Under the pieces are notes generated by a model that ran no database searches, was not told where the DNA came from, and saw nothing but the letters and a program-made list of their open reading frames with translations. Shown piece by piece: positions 56,087-63,903 of a DNA stretch of 64,000 nt. The position numbers and the translations under genes are program-made. Each line of letters begins with the position of its first letter. Within the stretch, counting starts at the first letter, position 1. The stretch spans positions 1 through 64,000 of the forward strand of contig NZ_JACCDE010000020.1 in the NCBI RefSeq assembly GCF_013415125.1. The letters run 5' to 3'. The DNA is from Vreelandella glaciei. GTDB taxonomy: Bacteria > Pseudomonadota > Gammaproteobacteria > Pseudomonadales > Halomonadaceae.

Positions 56087-57855
56087 TAACGCTACTGCTT
56101 GCGCTGGCACTGCTGTGGCCCTTCGGCGTTATGGGGCATGCCGTGTGGCTCGCCTACCGCGCGCCCGAGTCACAGCGTGACTACTTTTCAGTGCTGTGGC
56201 TAAGCGCCGCTTGGCCATCGCTGTTATTGGCTTACGTTGGGGAAGCGCAGTGGACAATGGATGCCTGGATGCTAGGTGGGGAGTGGGAATTAAACTCGCT
56301 GAGCCGCCCATGGCTAGCGTTCACCGCACTGCTCTGGAGTTTGGCAGCGGTACACGCGAGGGGATATTTTGCAGCGGAGCAGGCGCAAGCACAGCGAGGG
56401 GATCAAGATGCACAGCGACGCCTGCTGCGGCTGGCGCTGCTATGGCCGTTAACATTACTGGGTAATGTGCTGCTCATCATTGCCCAGGATATCGCCAGTT
56501 TCTATTTAGGCTTTGCAGTGATGACTTTTGCCGCCTACGCCCTGGTAGTGCACACCGGAACGCAAGAGGCACGCTTAGGCGCCAAGGCATACTTGATATT
56601 AGCGGTGCTGGGCGAAGGGCTAATTTTAGGCGGTTTCTTATGGTCGGCGGGAGCCGCCGACACGCTGATGCTGCAGGGGGTGCGCGAAAGCATTGTAAGC
56701 GCCGAGCACGGCGTGTGGATGGCTGCTTTGCTGTGCCTTGGCTTTGGTGTCAAAGCGGGTGTGATTGGCTTGCACGTATGGTTGCCGTTGGCGCATCCAG
56801 CAGCGCCAGCACCTGCCAGCGCAGTGCTGAGTGGGGTGATGATTAAGGCGGGCTTACTGGGGTGGATCAGTGTGCTGCCGCTAGGCCACGCTCAGGTTTC
56901 GGGCGCTTTAGCCCAGTTTGGTCATTGGATGTTAGTGGCAGGGCTTGCGGCCGCCTTTGCAGCTGCTGTATATGGGGTGTTTCAGCGCCACCCTAAAGCC
57001 GTGTTGGCCTATTCCAGTATCAGCCAGATGGGCATGATGACCGCACTGGTGGCCATGGGATTGGTAGCGCCAGATGTTTGGCCGCTGCTGTGGCCAGGGT
57101 TAGTACTGTTTGCCGCTCATCATGCGCTTGCCAAAGGCTCGCTGTTTATGGGGACCAGCATCAGTGAACATCTGCCGCGCTGGCCGCAGCCGCTGATATG
57201 GGCCTTGCTGGCATTGCCGGGTATATCGCTGGCGGGCGCTATCGGCGCGGGCTTGGTCAGTAAATGGGGAGTGAAAGCCCCGCTTTATGAAATGCATCAT
57301 GAATCGTTGATCAAACTGCTTAGTTGGGCTGCTGTTGGTACGGCAGCACTGGTGAGCGCTGCGCTTTGGCGCCAGTGGCAGCAGCGCCATCAAGGGGGCA
57401 GCAACCGAGAGCAGTGGGGCGCCTGGTTAGTGGCCGTCATCGCCGCGCTGTTGACGCCGCTTTGGCTTCCCCTGCCTGCTGGCAGCATCGAGATGCCGCC
57501 GCTGAAAGAGTGGCTGGGGATTATGTGGCCATTTCCGGTAGGGGTACTGTTCGCCGCGGTGGGTTGGTTAGTAACGCGTCCGTTGACGGGTAAAACGCTT
57601 CCCGCGGGCGATCTATGGTGGTTCTATGCTTTTGTCGTTGGCTCGGTGCTGGTGCCGATCCGAGCTTTCGGTCACTGCTGCGGCCGGCTGAAATCGGCAA
57701 GCGTGGTAACCACTCAAAAAGCGGAAGAGACGTTGATGGGCCATTTAACTCGGCTATTGTCGGGAGAGTCCTGGCTGCGTCACCATACTAGCGGTTTAAT
57801 GATGATGCTTGCCGTACTACTTGCGGCGCTACTGATGTGGGAAGGCCAGCGATGA
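56083..57855 (+). CDS. NuoL/MrpA-like membrane subunit lacking the TM5 glutamate (third of three)
   Basis: 590 residues from ATG 56083, which has a GGGGAG SD and a 4-base overlap with the preceding gene; an upstream in-frame start is unlikely. Proton_antipo_M family: HVWLPLAHPAAPAPASAVLSG, TM7 Lys-224 (FGVKAGVIGLH) and TM8 Lys-255 (VMIKAGLLG) are kept. The TM5 glutamate seen in the two sister proteins is replaced: the aligned segment is YLGFAVMTFAAYALVV, with Ala-145 at its place. The C-terminal extension has further TM segments and a cytoplasmic region. Loss of this residue normally abolishes ion pumping in homologues, so the subunit may be structural or altered in specificity. Confidence 0.87.
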   Translation: MITLLLALALLWPFGVMGHAVWLAYRAPESQRDYFSVLWLSAAWPSLLLAYVGEAQWTMDAWMLGGEWELNSLSRPWLAFTALLWSLAAVHARGYFAAEQAQAQRGDQDAQRRLLRLALLWPLTLLGNVLLIIAQDIASFYLGFAVMTFAAYALVVHTGTQEARLGAKAYLILAVLGEGLILGGFLWSAGAADTLMLQGVRESIVSAEHGVWMAALLCLGFGVKAGVIGLHVWLPLAHPAAPAPASAVLSGVMIKAGLLGWISVLPLGHAQVSGALAQFGHWMLVAGLAAAFAAAVYGVFQRHPKAVLAYSSISQMGMMTALVAMGLVAPDVWPLLWPGLVLFAAHHALAKGSLFMGTSISEHLPRWPQPLIWALLALPGISLAGAIGAGLVSKWGVKAPLYEMHHESLIKLLSWAAVGTAALVSAALWRQWQQRHQGGSNREQWGAWLVAVIAALLTPLWLPLPAGSIEMPPLKEWLGIMWPFPVGVLFAAVGWLVTRPLTGKTLPAGDLWWFYAFVVGSVLVPIRAFGHCCGRLKSASVVTTQKAEETLMGHLTRLLSGESWLRHHTSGLMMMLAVLLAALLMWEGQR

Positions 57856-57918
57856 TACGTCTGTTAGAAAAAAGGTTGTCTGGAACGTACTCAAGCAGGC
57901 TCTTATTAGGAGCACTCT

Positions 57919-58905
57919 GTGGGTAAACTTGCGCGCGGCCGCCGCGCTCTTGTGCCTGGCGATATACCGCAGCGTGGCTGGCATGATATTGCTTGGCGGG
58001 TGGTACGAGCCGCTCGCCGTAATCGTATTACCATGCTGGCCGCTGGGGTGGCTTTCTATGCCTTATTGGCGCTGTTTCCGACCATCGCGGCGGTGATCTC
58101 ACTCTGGGGATTACTATTTGACCCCTACGAGGCAGGCCAACAGCTCTATGAGATCAGCCGCTTTATGCCGCCGGATGCTGCCGAGCTTATTGATCAACAG
58201 GCGCAGCAGGTGGTGGAAAGCGCGGAGTCAGGTAACTTTCTGGGTGCTCTGGTGGGGCTGCTGATTGCGATGTTTATTGCCTCCAAGGGGGTAGGAGTAT
58301 TGGTGATCGGGCTTAACGTAGTGTATGGCGAAACCGAAAAGCGCAGCCTTTTGCACCGTAGCACTGTGCTGGTATCGCTGACCTTTGGCCTGATTATTAT
58401 GACCCTGATTTCACTAGGTTTTATTGCGATTGTGCCCGCGGTGGTCAATAGCCTGGCGATCGACCCGCCGTTAAACAAAATTTTGCAGTGGCTGCGTTGG
58501 CCTGCACTGCTAGTGATTATGAGTTTTCTTGTCGCGCTGCTGTACCGCTACGCACCTTATCGACGGTCCGCGCAGTGGAGCTGGCTAAGTTATGGCACGC
58601 TGCTGGCGACGGTGATGTGGCTGTTAGGCTCCGGCGGTCTTTCGCTTTATGTGCGCTATTTCTCTACCTTTAGCGAGCTTTATGGGTCGTTAGGGGCGGT
58701 AGTGGCGCTGATGCTATGGTTTTGGCTTTCCGCCTTTGTGGTGCTGTTCGGTGCGGAAGTGAACTGCGAAATGGAGCGTCAAACTTACAACGACACTACG
58801 ATTGGCGAGGCGCGCCCGCTAGGCGAGCGCGAGGCATTTGCCGCGGATACTATTGGTACTCCTCGGCCGTGGAAGGACGTAGATAGAGACGCCGATAGTG
58901 AGTAA
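57919..58905 (+). CDS. YihY/BrkB-family membrane protein
   Basis: 328 residues starting at GTG 57919 behind AGGAG. Six or so TM segments with the family core AAGVAFYALLALFPTIAAVISLWGLLFDP, ASKGVGVLVIGLNVVYGE and YRYAPYRRSAQWSWLSYGTLLATVMWLLGS, ending FGAEVNCEMERQ before an acidic tail. Once called RNase BN by mistake; its real function is unknown, with roles suggested in envelope or osmotic tolerance. It follows the four antiporter-like genes by 63 bases on the same strand and may belong to the same transcript. Confidence 0.9.
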   Translation: MGKLARGRRALVPGDIPQRGWHDIAWRVVRAARRNRITMLAAGVAFYALLALFPTIAAVISLWGLLFDPYEAGQQLYEISRFMPPDAAELIDQQAQQVVESAESGNFLGALVGLLIAMFIASKGVGVLVIGLNVVYGETEKRSLLHRSTVLVSLTFGLIIMTLISLGFIAIVPAVVNSLAIDPPLNKILQWLRWPALLVIMSFLVALLYRYAPYRRSAQWSWLSYGTLLATVMWLLGSGGLSLYVRYFSTFSELYGSLGAVVALMLWFWLSAFVVLFGAEVNCEMERQTYNDTTIGEARPLGEREAFAADTIGTPRPWKDVDRDADSE

Positions 58906-58939
58906 GTCAACGTAACCACAAGGCTTGTTGATGGCACCT

Positions 58940-58971
58940 TGCCTCCCGCCCCATACCAGCGGCGGGAGGCA
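58940..58971. terminator. Convergent-gene hairpin
   Basis: TGCCTCCCGCC (58940-58950) and GGCGGGAGGCA (58961-58971) form an 11-bp perfect stem with a 10-base loop between the convergent YihY and PhoH genes. Neither side has a proper U-tract, so it may block read-through rather than act as a textbook terminator. Confidence 0.6.
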
Positions 58972-58977
58972 GTTGGG

Positions 58978-60387
58978 TTAAAGCAGCTCTTCTGCCGCCA
59001 GTGCCAAGCGTGAGCGCTCAACGCTTTTCAGTGTGATGTGCCCTGCGTGGGGCCAATCGCGGAAGCGTTCCACCACCGCCGCCATGCCGCAGGTGTTAGC
59101 CGTCAGATACGGCGTATCGATTTGCCCGACGTTGCCCAAGCAGACAATTTTAGTATTGCGTCCCGCCCGGGTAACTAGCGATTTGAGCTGTTTGGGAGTG
59201 AAGTTTTGTGCCTCGTCAATGATTAAGAAAGTGTCGTTTAAGGTGCGCCCGCGCATAAAGCTCGGTGAGCGTATTTGTACCCGCGAGCCAATCAACTGCC
59301 GTGTGGCGCCGTTGTCCCAGCTTGATTCCCCCTCCTCATTGCGTAACAGGTTGTCCATATTGTCGTGGAAGGCCCCCATCCACGGCGACATCTTCTCCTC
59401 CTCCGTGCCGGGTAGAAAGCCAATGTCTTCGCCCATGGGGATCGGCGCGCGGGTAAACACAATGCGTTCAAACAGCTTGGCATCCAGCGTCTGCTGAAAG
59501 GCGGCGGCCAGAGTCATAAAGGTTTTACCCGTACCGGCATTACCCGCAATGGTCACTAGATCAATATCGGGGTCCATCAGAAGGTTTAAGGTGAAATTTT
59601 GCCGGCTGTCGTGAGCGTGGACGCCCCAGACACCTGCGTGGTGACGGTAGTTAGTCAGTAGTTGAAGACGAGCCGTGGATGGCCCCATTTCACGAATGAT
59701 CGCCTCAAACTCAGCGCCGTTTTCGCTATCCGAGACCAGCATGCCAACGTGCCATTGGCGGGGCATATTGCCAGTGAGCTGATAGAATGTGTGGTGACCA
59801 ACGCGTTCAACGGACACGTCAACATTAAGCGTTTCCCAGAGTGACGCGCCATCATGGCCCGCTGAAGCGTAGACCTGGGCACCCTCGATCATGGCGTCGC
59901 TGTCGGAGAAAGCACGGTCGTTAAGGTAATCCTCGACCGGCACCTTCAATGCGGCGGCTTTAACACGAAGATTAATATCTTTGGTGATTAGGATGACGGA
60001 GGCGTCAGGGCGCTCTTCGCGTAGGCGGCAGGTCTCCGCCAGAATGCGGTTATCGGGGCTATCATCGAGTGAGTCAAAGAGCTTTAAGTCGTTATAGCAT
60101 AAGAAGTGCAGGCGTCCTGTTTCGCCGCTGATTCGAGGAATGGGAATGCCGCGTTGAATCTCGTCAAAAGTGACTTGGCTAGTAAGGTCAGAGAGCGTAC
60201 GGCTGATTTGGCGAGCCGTGCGAGCGATTTCACGAACACCGTTTTTGTGCTTATCAAGTTCCTCCAGCACTGTCATGGGGATAACGACATCGTGCTCATC
60301 AAAGTGATAAAGCGCGGTGGGGTCATGAATGAGGACATTGGTGTCCAACACATATAGCCGAGTGGCTTTCTTATCGAGTCGTACCAT
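58978..60387 (-). CDS. PhoH-family ATPase with N-terminal PIN domain (PhoH2/YlaK-like)
   Basis: 469 residues from ATG 60387, with AAGGAG upstream; a GTG overlapping that SD is unlikely. The N-terminal PIN nuclease-like domain (about 8-150) contains VLDTNVLIHDPTALYHF and conserved acidic residues. The C-terminal PhoH ATPase (about 240-465) contains Walker A GNAGTGKTFMTLAAA and Walker B FLIIDEAQNFTP. This PIN-PhoH fusion is described as an RNA-unwinding and cleaving enzyme in mycobacteria and is distinct from the short PhoH linked to ybeY. Function here is inferred from family. Confidence 0.92.
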   Translation of the reverse strand: MVRLDKKATRLYVLDTNVLIHDPTALYHFDEHDVVIPMTVLEELDKHKNGVREIARTARQISRTLSDLTSQVTFDEIQRGIPIPRISGETGRLHFLCYNDLKLFDSLDDSPDNRILAETCRLREERPDASVILITKDINLRVKAAALKVPVEDYLNDRAFSDSDAMIEGAQVYASAGHDGASLWETLNVDVSVERVGHHTFYQLTGNMPRQWHVGMLVSDSENGAEFEAIIREMGPSTARLQLLTNYRHHAGVWGVHAHDSRQNFTLNLLMDPDIDLVTIAGNAGTGKTFMTLAAAFQQTLDAKLFERIVFTRAPIPMGEDIGFLPGTEEEKMSPWMGAFHDNMDNLLRNEEGESSWDNGATRQLIGSRVQIRSPSFMRGRTLNDTFLIIDEAQNFTPKQLKSLVTRAGRNTKIVCLGNVGQIDTPYLTANTCGMAAVVERFRDWPHAGHITLKSVERSRLALAAEELL

Positions 60388-60595
60388 CGTTGGAATCACT
60401 CCTTGGTTGACGGCAACTTCGACACTGGCAGGTGCGTATTACGCCTAGATGACACTTGCCTGTGTCTCCCTCACGTGGCGTGTCCTGGCGGCTCCTTATT
60501 TAGCTATTTTTAATAGCGTGGAAGGCTTTGGTGTTTTTCGCCACAAAAAAGATTTCAACGATATGTCAGCCGGTTCTGTGTACTAGTTCTGTGTA

Positions 60596-61465
60596 TCAGT
60601 TCTGGGAGGCTAAGAAGTGCGTCACCTTCGTCAATAAGGCAGTGGCAACCACGCCGCGATTATCGCTCTCCACATAGCGGTAGTAGTGGCTATCTAGCGC
60701 GAGGTCATGATTTAGTGTGCCCAGGGTGCCAGCCTCCAGAGCGCCTTTTACCAGTGGGTAAGGCAGCAGTGCCCAACCGGTAGCGTTGATAACCGCGTCG
60801 CGAATCACTTCAAACATGGTCAACCCCAGGTAGTTACCTGAAAATAGCGCTTCGCTGATCAGCTTGTCATCCTGTACGTGGGTCAAACACACTTGGGTGT
60901 ACTGGGCTAAGTCGTCGCGGTTTACGCTAGGCAAGCGACTGAGCGGGTGTTTAGGCGCGGCCACTAAACGCATACTGACCGGAGCAAGATTGGCTGCGTT
61001 GGCGTCAATGCCTTCGGCGGTATACAGGCCGAAGGCAATATCCACCGTTTGGCGCTGCACAAACTGGGTATGCTCCTGGGGAGGCACCAAATACACCGAA
61101 ATCGCGGTGAGCGGGAATTGCTGTTTTAAGTCATGCATCACCTGGCGCCAAAACACTTCAGGCAAAGCGTCATCGCGGGCAATGCAGAGTTGGCTTTCAA
61201 CGCCCTGCAAATGTTGGTGACAGTGCTTCTTGATCCGGCTGGCGCTGGTCAGTAAACGGTAGCAGTCGGGTAGCACGCTATCGCCTACCGCGGTGAGAGT
61301 TAGACTATTGCCAGAGCGCTCAAATAACGCCACACCTAGACTGTCCTCTAGTGCGTTAACGGCGGCACTTAGAGTGCTCCGCTTGAGGCCAGTATGCCGC
61401 GCCGCGGCGGCAAAAGAGCCATGCTCGGTGACATCAATAAAGGCTTGAACCTGTTCCGCACGCAT
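60596..61465 (-). CDS. LysR-family transcriptional regulator
   Basis: 289 residues from ATG 61465 (MRAEQVQAFIDVTEHGSF); an alternative start at 61495 would add 10 residues. N-terminal HTH (FAAAARHTGLKRSTLSAAVNALEDSLG) and a LysR substrate-binding domain (about 90-285). It is divergent from the cation-diffusion-facilitator-like gene at 61581 with 115 bases between them, so control of that transporter is plausible. No characteristic inducer-binding signature was recognised. Confidence 0.88.
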   Translation of the reverse strand: MRAEQVQAFIDVTEHGSFAAAARHTGLKRSTLSAAVNALEDSLGVALFERSGNSLTLTAVGDSVLPDCYRLLTSASRIKKHCHQHLQGVESQLCIARDDALPEVFWRQVMHDLKQQFPLTAISVYLVPPQEHTQFVQRQTVDIAFGLYTAEGIDANAANLAPVSMRLVAAPKHPLSRLPSVNRDDLAQYTQVCLTHVQDDKLISEALFSGNYLGLTMFEVIRDAVINATGWALLPYPLVKGALEAGTLGTLNHDLALDSHYYRYVESDNRGVVATALLTKVTHFLASQN

Positions 61466-61580
61466 AATCGTTCCGCTGGATTCATTGAGCGCCATTTAAC
61501 TTGGCGCTGAGCGATTCGTGATTGTCATCACTCCCTACTATTATGGCCCACAATTCGTCTAATGCTATGGAGTTATCCGC

Positions 61581-62447
61581 GTGACCCCCTTTGTTGCCGA
61601 GCGCCGTGCGCTAAAATTTTCAGCCATTTCAGCTAGCCTGTTTGCGTTTACCGGGTTAGCGCTAGGGCTTGCCAGTGGTTCAATAACGATCTTGTTTGAT
61701 AGTGGCTATTCACTATTAAGCTTAGTGCTGGCATCGCTGTCGCTATATGCCCTCAAGCAGGCGCGCAGACCAGCAGATGATCACTACCCCTTTGGGCGGC
61801 TGACGGTGGAGCCTCTTGCGGTGCTGCTCAAAGGCGTAGTGATCGCTATGGTGTGTATCGTGTCGCTGGTGTCCGCCATGTGGAGCCTGCTTGAGGGTGG
61901 CCGTTTGGTAACGCTGGATTTGGCGCTGATGTTTGGCGTAGCCAACGTAACAGGCTGTTTATTAACCTGGTGGTGGCTGGCGCGCTACGCCCGGGTTGCG
62001 CGCTCCTCGCTGTTAGCCGCCGAGCTACGTCAGTGGCAGATGGATACCTGGCTGAGTGCTGCTGTCATGCTCGGATTTGGGCTTACTTGGGTGTTGACCC
62101 AATCGCCCTGGGCCAGCTATGCGCGCTTTGCCGACCCGGTGATGGTGCTGATCATTGCAGGCTATTTCTTGCCTATGCCTATTCGCATGGTGAAGGGGGC
62201 GTTACGTGAACTTATGTTTGGCGGTTCATGCAGCAGTGTGCGCCAAAACGTGGTGGAGGATGTCGCTGATTTTGATGTCACCGCCGACGATGTGAGGCTT
62301 GCCCAGGTGGGCAGTTTTCTCATGGTGGATATTCAGCTCGACAAGCAGCAGTTCAACGACGCCCAAGAGATTGTCGATAGTGTCGAGCAGCGTTGTAAGC
62401 GGCTAAATCTGCGCCCGGTGACCAGCCTGACGCTGGTTGCTGGCTAA
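61581..62447 (+). CDS. Cation diffusion facilitator-like transporter with incomplete metal site
   Basis: 288 residues starting at GTG 61581 with GGAG upstream. Five or six TM segments plus a short C-terminal cytoplasmic domain (about 215-288), as in the CDF family (FieF/ZitB). The motif DHYPFGRLTVEPLA matches the CDF HxFGxGKxExLA region. The tetrahedral transport site is altered. By alignment to FieF, D45 is kept (D40), D49 is Ser-44, H153 is Gln-151 and D157 is kept (D155). Metal specificity or even metal transport is therefore uncertain. Divergent from a LysR gene. Confidence 0.82.
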   Translation: MTPFVAERRALKFSAISASLFAFTGLALGLASGSITILFDSGYSLLSLVLASLSLYALKQARRPADDHYPFGRLTVEPLAVLLKGVVIAMVCIVSLVSAMWSLLEGGRLVTLDLALMFGVANVTGCLLTWWWLARYARVARSSLLAAELRQWQMDTWLSAAVMLGFGLTWVLTQSPWASYARFADPVMVLIIAGYFLPMPIRMVKGALRELMFGGSCSSVRQNVVEDVADFDVTADDVRLAQVGSFLMVDIQLDKQQFNDAQEIVDSVEQRCKRLNLRPVTSLTLVAG

Positions 62448-62462
62448 GATGAACGAAAAATA

Positions 62463-62491
62463 TTGACGTTCTGTTTAAAGCAATGCTATTT
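62463..62491 (+). promoter_or_regulatory. Possible sigma-70 promoter of the lipoprotein gene
   Basis: TTGACG at 62463-62468 is a near-perfect -35 element. After 17 bases CTATTT (62486-62491) is a weak -10. It lies about 55 bases upstream of the lipoprotein ATG. Confidence 0.35.
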
Positions 62492-62547
62492 AGCGCTACC
62501 GACAATAGGTGTCGGCCTAATATTGATACGTTGAGGGTTCTAAAAAC

Positions 62548-62820
62548 ATGCCATTGCGCCGCTGTTTACCCGTACTGCTGCTGACCGCTATGGTCGCTGG
62601 CTGTGCAAGTTCTACCATTGCCCCAAGCTATACCTCCAGCAATCCCGATGTCATGCGGATTGGCGGAGAGCGCCCAGCCAATCGCGATGCGAGCGTTGAA
62701 AACACCGGGTCGTTCTGCCTCGAAACTGCAGAACGCTGGAACGAGCATGGTCGTACGCCCGATGACCAAACGCTATGGGCAAAAGACACCCTGCGTAAAG
62801 TGGTGCCTTGCAAGCAGTAG
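62548..62820 (+). CDS. Small outer-envelope lipoprotein of unknown function
   Basis: 90 residues. It has a lipoprotein signal peptide with lipobox VAGC (Cys at about 19), so the mature protein is lipid-anchored with a 70-residue hydrophilic tail. Two further cysteines (CLETAERWNEHG and the C-terminal VPCKQ) could form a disulfide in the periplasm. No family recognised. Followed by a strong terminator shared with the convergent DUF3008 gene. Confidence 0.8.
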   Translation: MPLRRCLPVLLLTAMVAGCASSTIAPSYTSSNPDVMRIGGERPANRDASVENTGSFCLETAERWNEHGRTPDDQTLWAKDTLRKVVPCKQ

Positions 62821-62840
62821 CCGCTAATCAGGCAGTGCCA

Positions 62841-62876
62841 ACAAAAACGCCAGCTTCGTTAAGCTGGCGTTTTTGT
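62841..62876. terminator. Bidirectional rho-independent terminator
   Basis: ACAAAAACGCCAGCTT (62841-62856) and AAGCTGGCGTTTTTGT (62861-62876) form a 16-bp perfect stem with a 4-base loop and A/T tracts on both sides. Ends the lipoprotein (+) and DUF3008 (-) transcripts. Confidence 0.95.
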
Positions 62877-62894
62877 TGATCAGCAAGCGGTTGA

Positions 62895-63080
62895 TTAATC
62901 GTCTTTCTTTTGCGGCTTACCTTCACGCTTTGTACTCGCGAACTCTTCTAGTTCCTCCTTGCTCATCGAGTCATACATCTCTTTAGACGAGCCATAAAGT
63001 TCACTCGGCTTGGTTTCTCCGCGCTTCGCGGAAAGGGCCGCACCCGCTGCTTTCTGTTGCGCTTTAGAGGTAGCTGGCAT
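62895..63080 (-). CDS. DUF3008 family small basic protein
   Basis: 61 residues from ATG 63080 (MPATSKAQQKAAGAALSAKR), directly behind AAAGGAG; the open frame extends further upstream but those 33 residues are not family-like. Characteristic DUF3008 wording: KAQQKAAGAALSAKRGE, LYGSSKEMYDSMS, and EELEEFASTKREGKP. Small, highly charged, likely disordered or helical; widespread in proteobacteria, often stress-induced in surveys, function unknown. Confidence 0.88.
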   Translation of the reverse strand: MPATSKAQQKAAGAALSAKRGETKPSELYGSSKEMYDSMSKEELEEFASTKREGKPQKKDD

Positions 63081-63301
63081 TGCTGGACTCCTTTCGGTTA
63101 GCTTCCTTTTACCGACTGCACTGTTGAGCACTGCACTGTTGAGCATAGTCGCTGGGGCGTAGCTTTCCAGAAACATCAATCAGACCTTTCACCAGTTCTA
63201 ATCGGTTGACTTTCTTTTACCTGTCGCGCTATTAACCTAAAGGGCGAAATGCGCCTGACAGTAAAATTCTTAGCATCAACGCTGTTAACCAAGAGAGCGA
63301 C

Positions 63302-63769
63302 ATGACACCGGCTATTAATAGCGCAAAACACGCAGGCTTTGCCTTTCAGCTTCATGAGTATGAGCACGATGCCTCCGCGCACTCCTATGGGTTGGACGCG
63401 GCGGAAAAGCTGGGCGTAGCGGTTGGACAGGTATTTAAAACGTTAGTTGTGAAGCTGGACGGTAAGCAGCTGGCAGTGGGCATTGTGCCGGTGAATTGCC
63501 AGTTAGGCTTGAAGCAGATCGCCAAGGCTGCCGGGGCGAAGAAAGCAGCGATGGCGCAACCCGACGAGGTAGAACGCACTACCGGTTATGTATTAGGAGG
63601 CGTAAGCCCGCTGGGGCAAAAGAGGCGGCTGGCGACGTTTATCGATAACTCCGCAGAAAGCTTTCCCAATATTTATGTCAGTGCCGGGCGCCGAGGGCTC
63701 GAGATTGAGCTCTCGCCACGGGATCTCGCCACCTTGAGCCAGGCCACTTTTGTACCGCTGGCAACGTGA
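63302..63769 (+). CDS. ybaK: Cys-tRNA(Pro)/Cys-tRNA(Cys) deacylase YbaK/EbsC
   Basis: 155-residue trans-editing enzyme that hydrolyses Cys wrongly attached to tRNA-Pro. Features: N-terminal TPAINSAKHAGFAFQLHEYEHD, the GLDAAEKLGVAVGQVFKTLVV block, KQLAVGIVPVNCQLGLKQIAKAAGAKKAAM, TGYVLGGVSPLGQK, and YVSAGRRGLEIELSPRDLA. Length fits the family (about 159). Upstream a 120-base gap separates it from the DUF3008 start on the other strand. Confidence 0.93.
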   Translation: MTPAINSAKHAGFAFQLHEYEHDASAHSYGLDAAEKLGVAVGQVFKTLVVKLDGKQLAVGIVPVNCQLGLKQIAKAAGAKKAAMAQPDEVERTTGYVLGGVSPLGQKRRLATFIDNSAESFPNIYVSAGRRGLEIELSPRDLATLSQATFVPLAT

Positions 63770-63903
63770 TGTCGGTGTGATGGCGACGCAGGCCGAAGCA
63801 CTTTCTGGTATGGTGCCGTTACGTTTGTGCGTCACTTGCCCTCCAGGGGGCGCACGCTGTGTTTCTGATGGCCACCCACGTGTGGCCCAAGCAAGGTAAT
63901 ATC

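Noticed and set aside
52417..57855. Complete Mrp antiporter, complex I or DabAB/MpsAB system
   Set aside because: MrpE/F/G, all redox and quinone subunits, and any DUF2309 protein are absent. Only DUF4040/NuoK-like and NuoL/M/N-like subunits are encoded.
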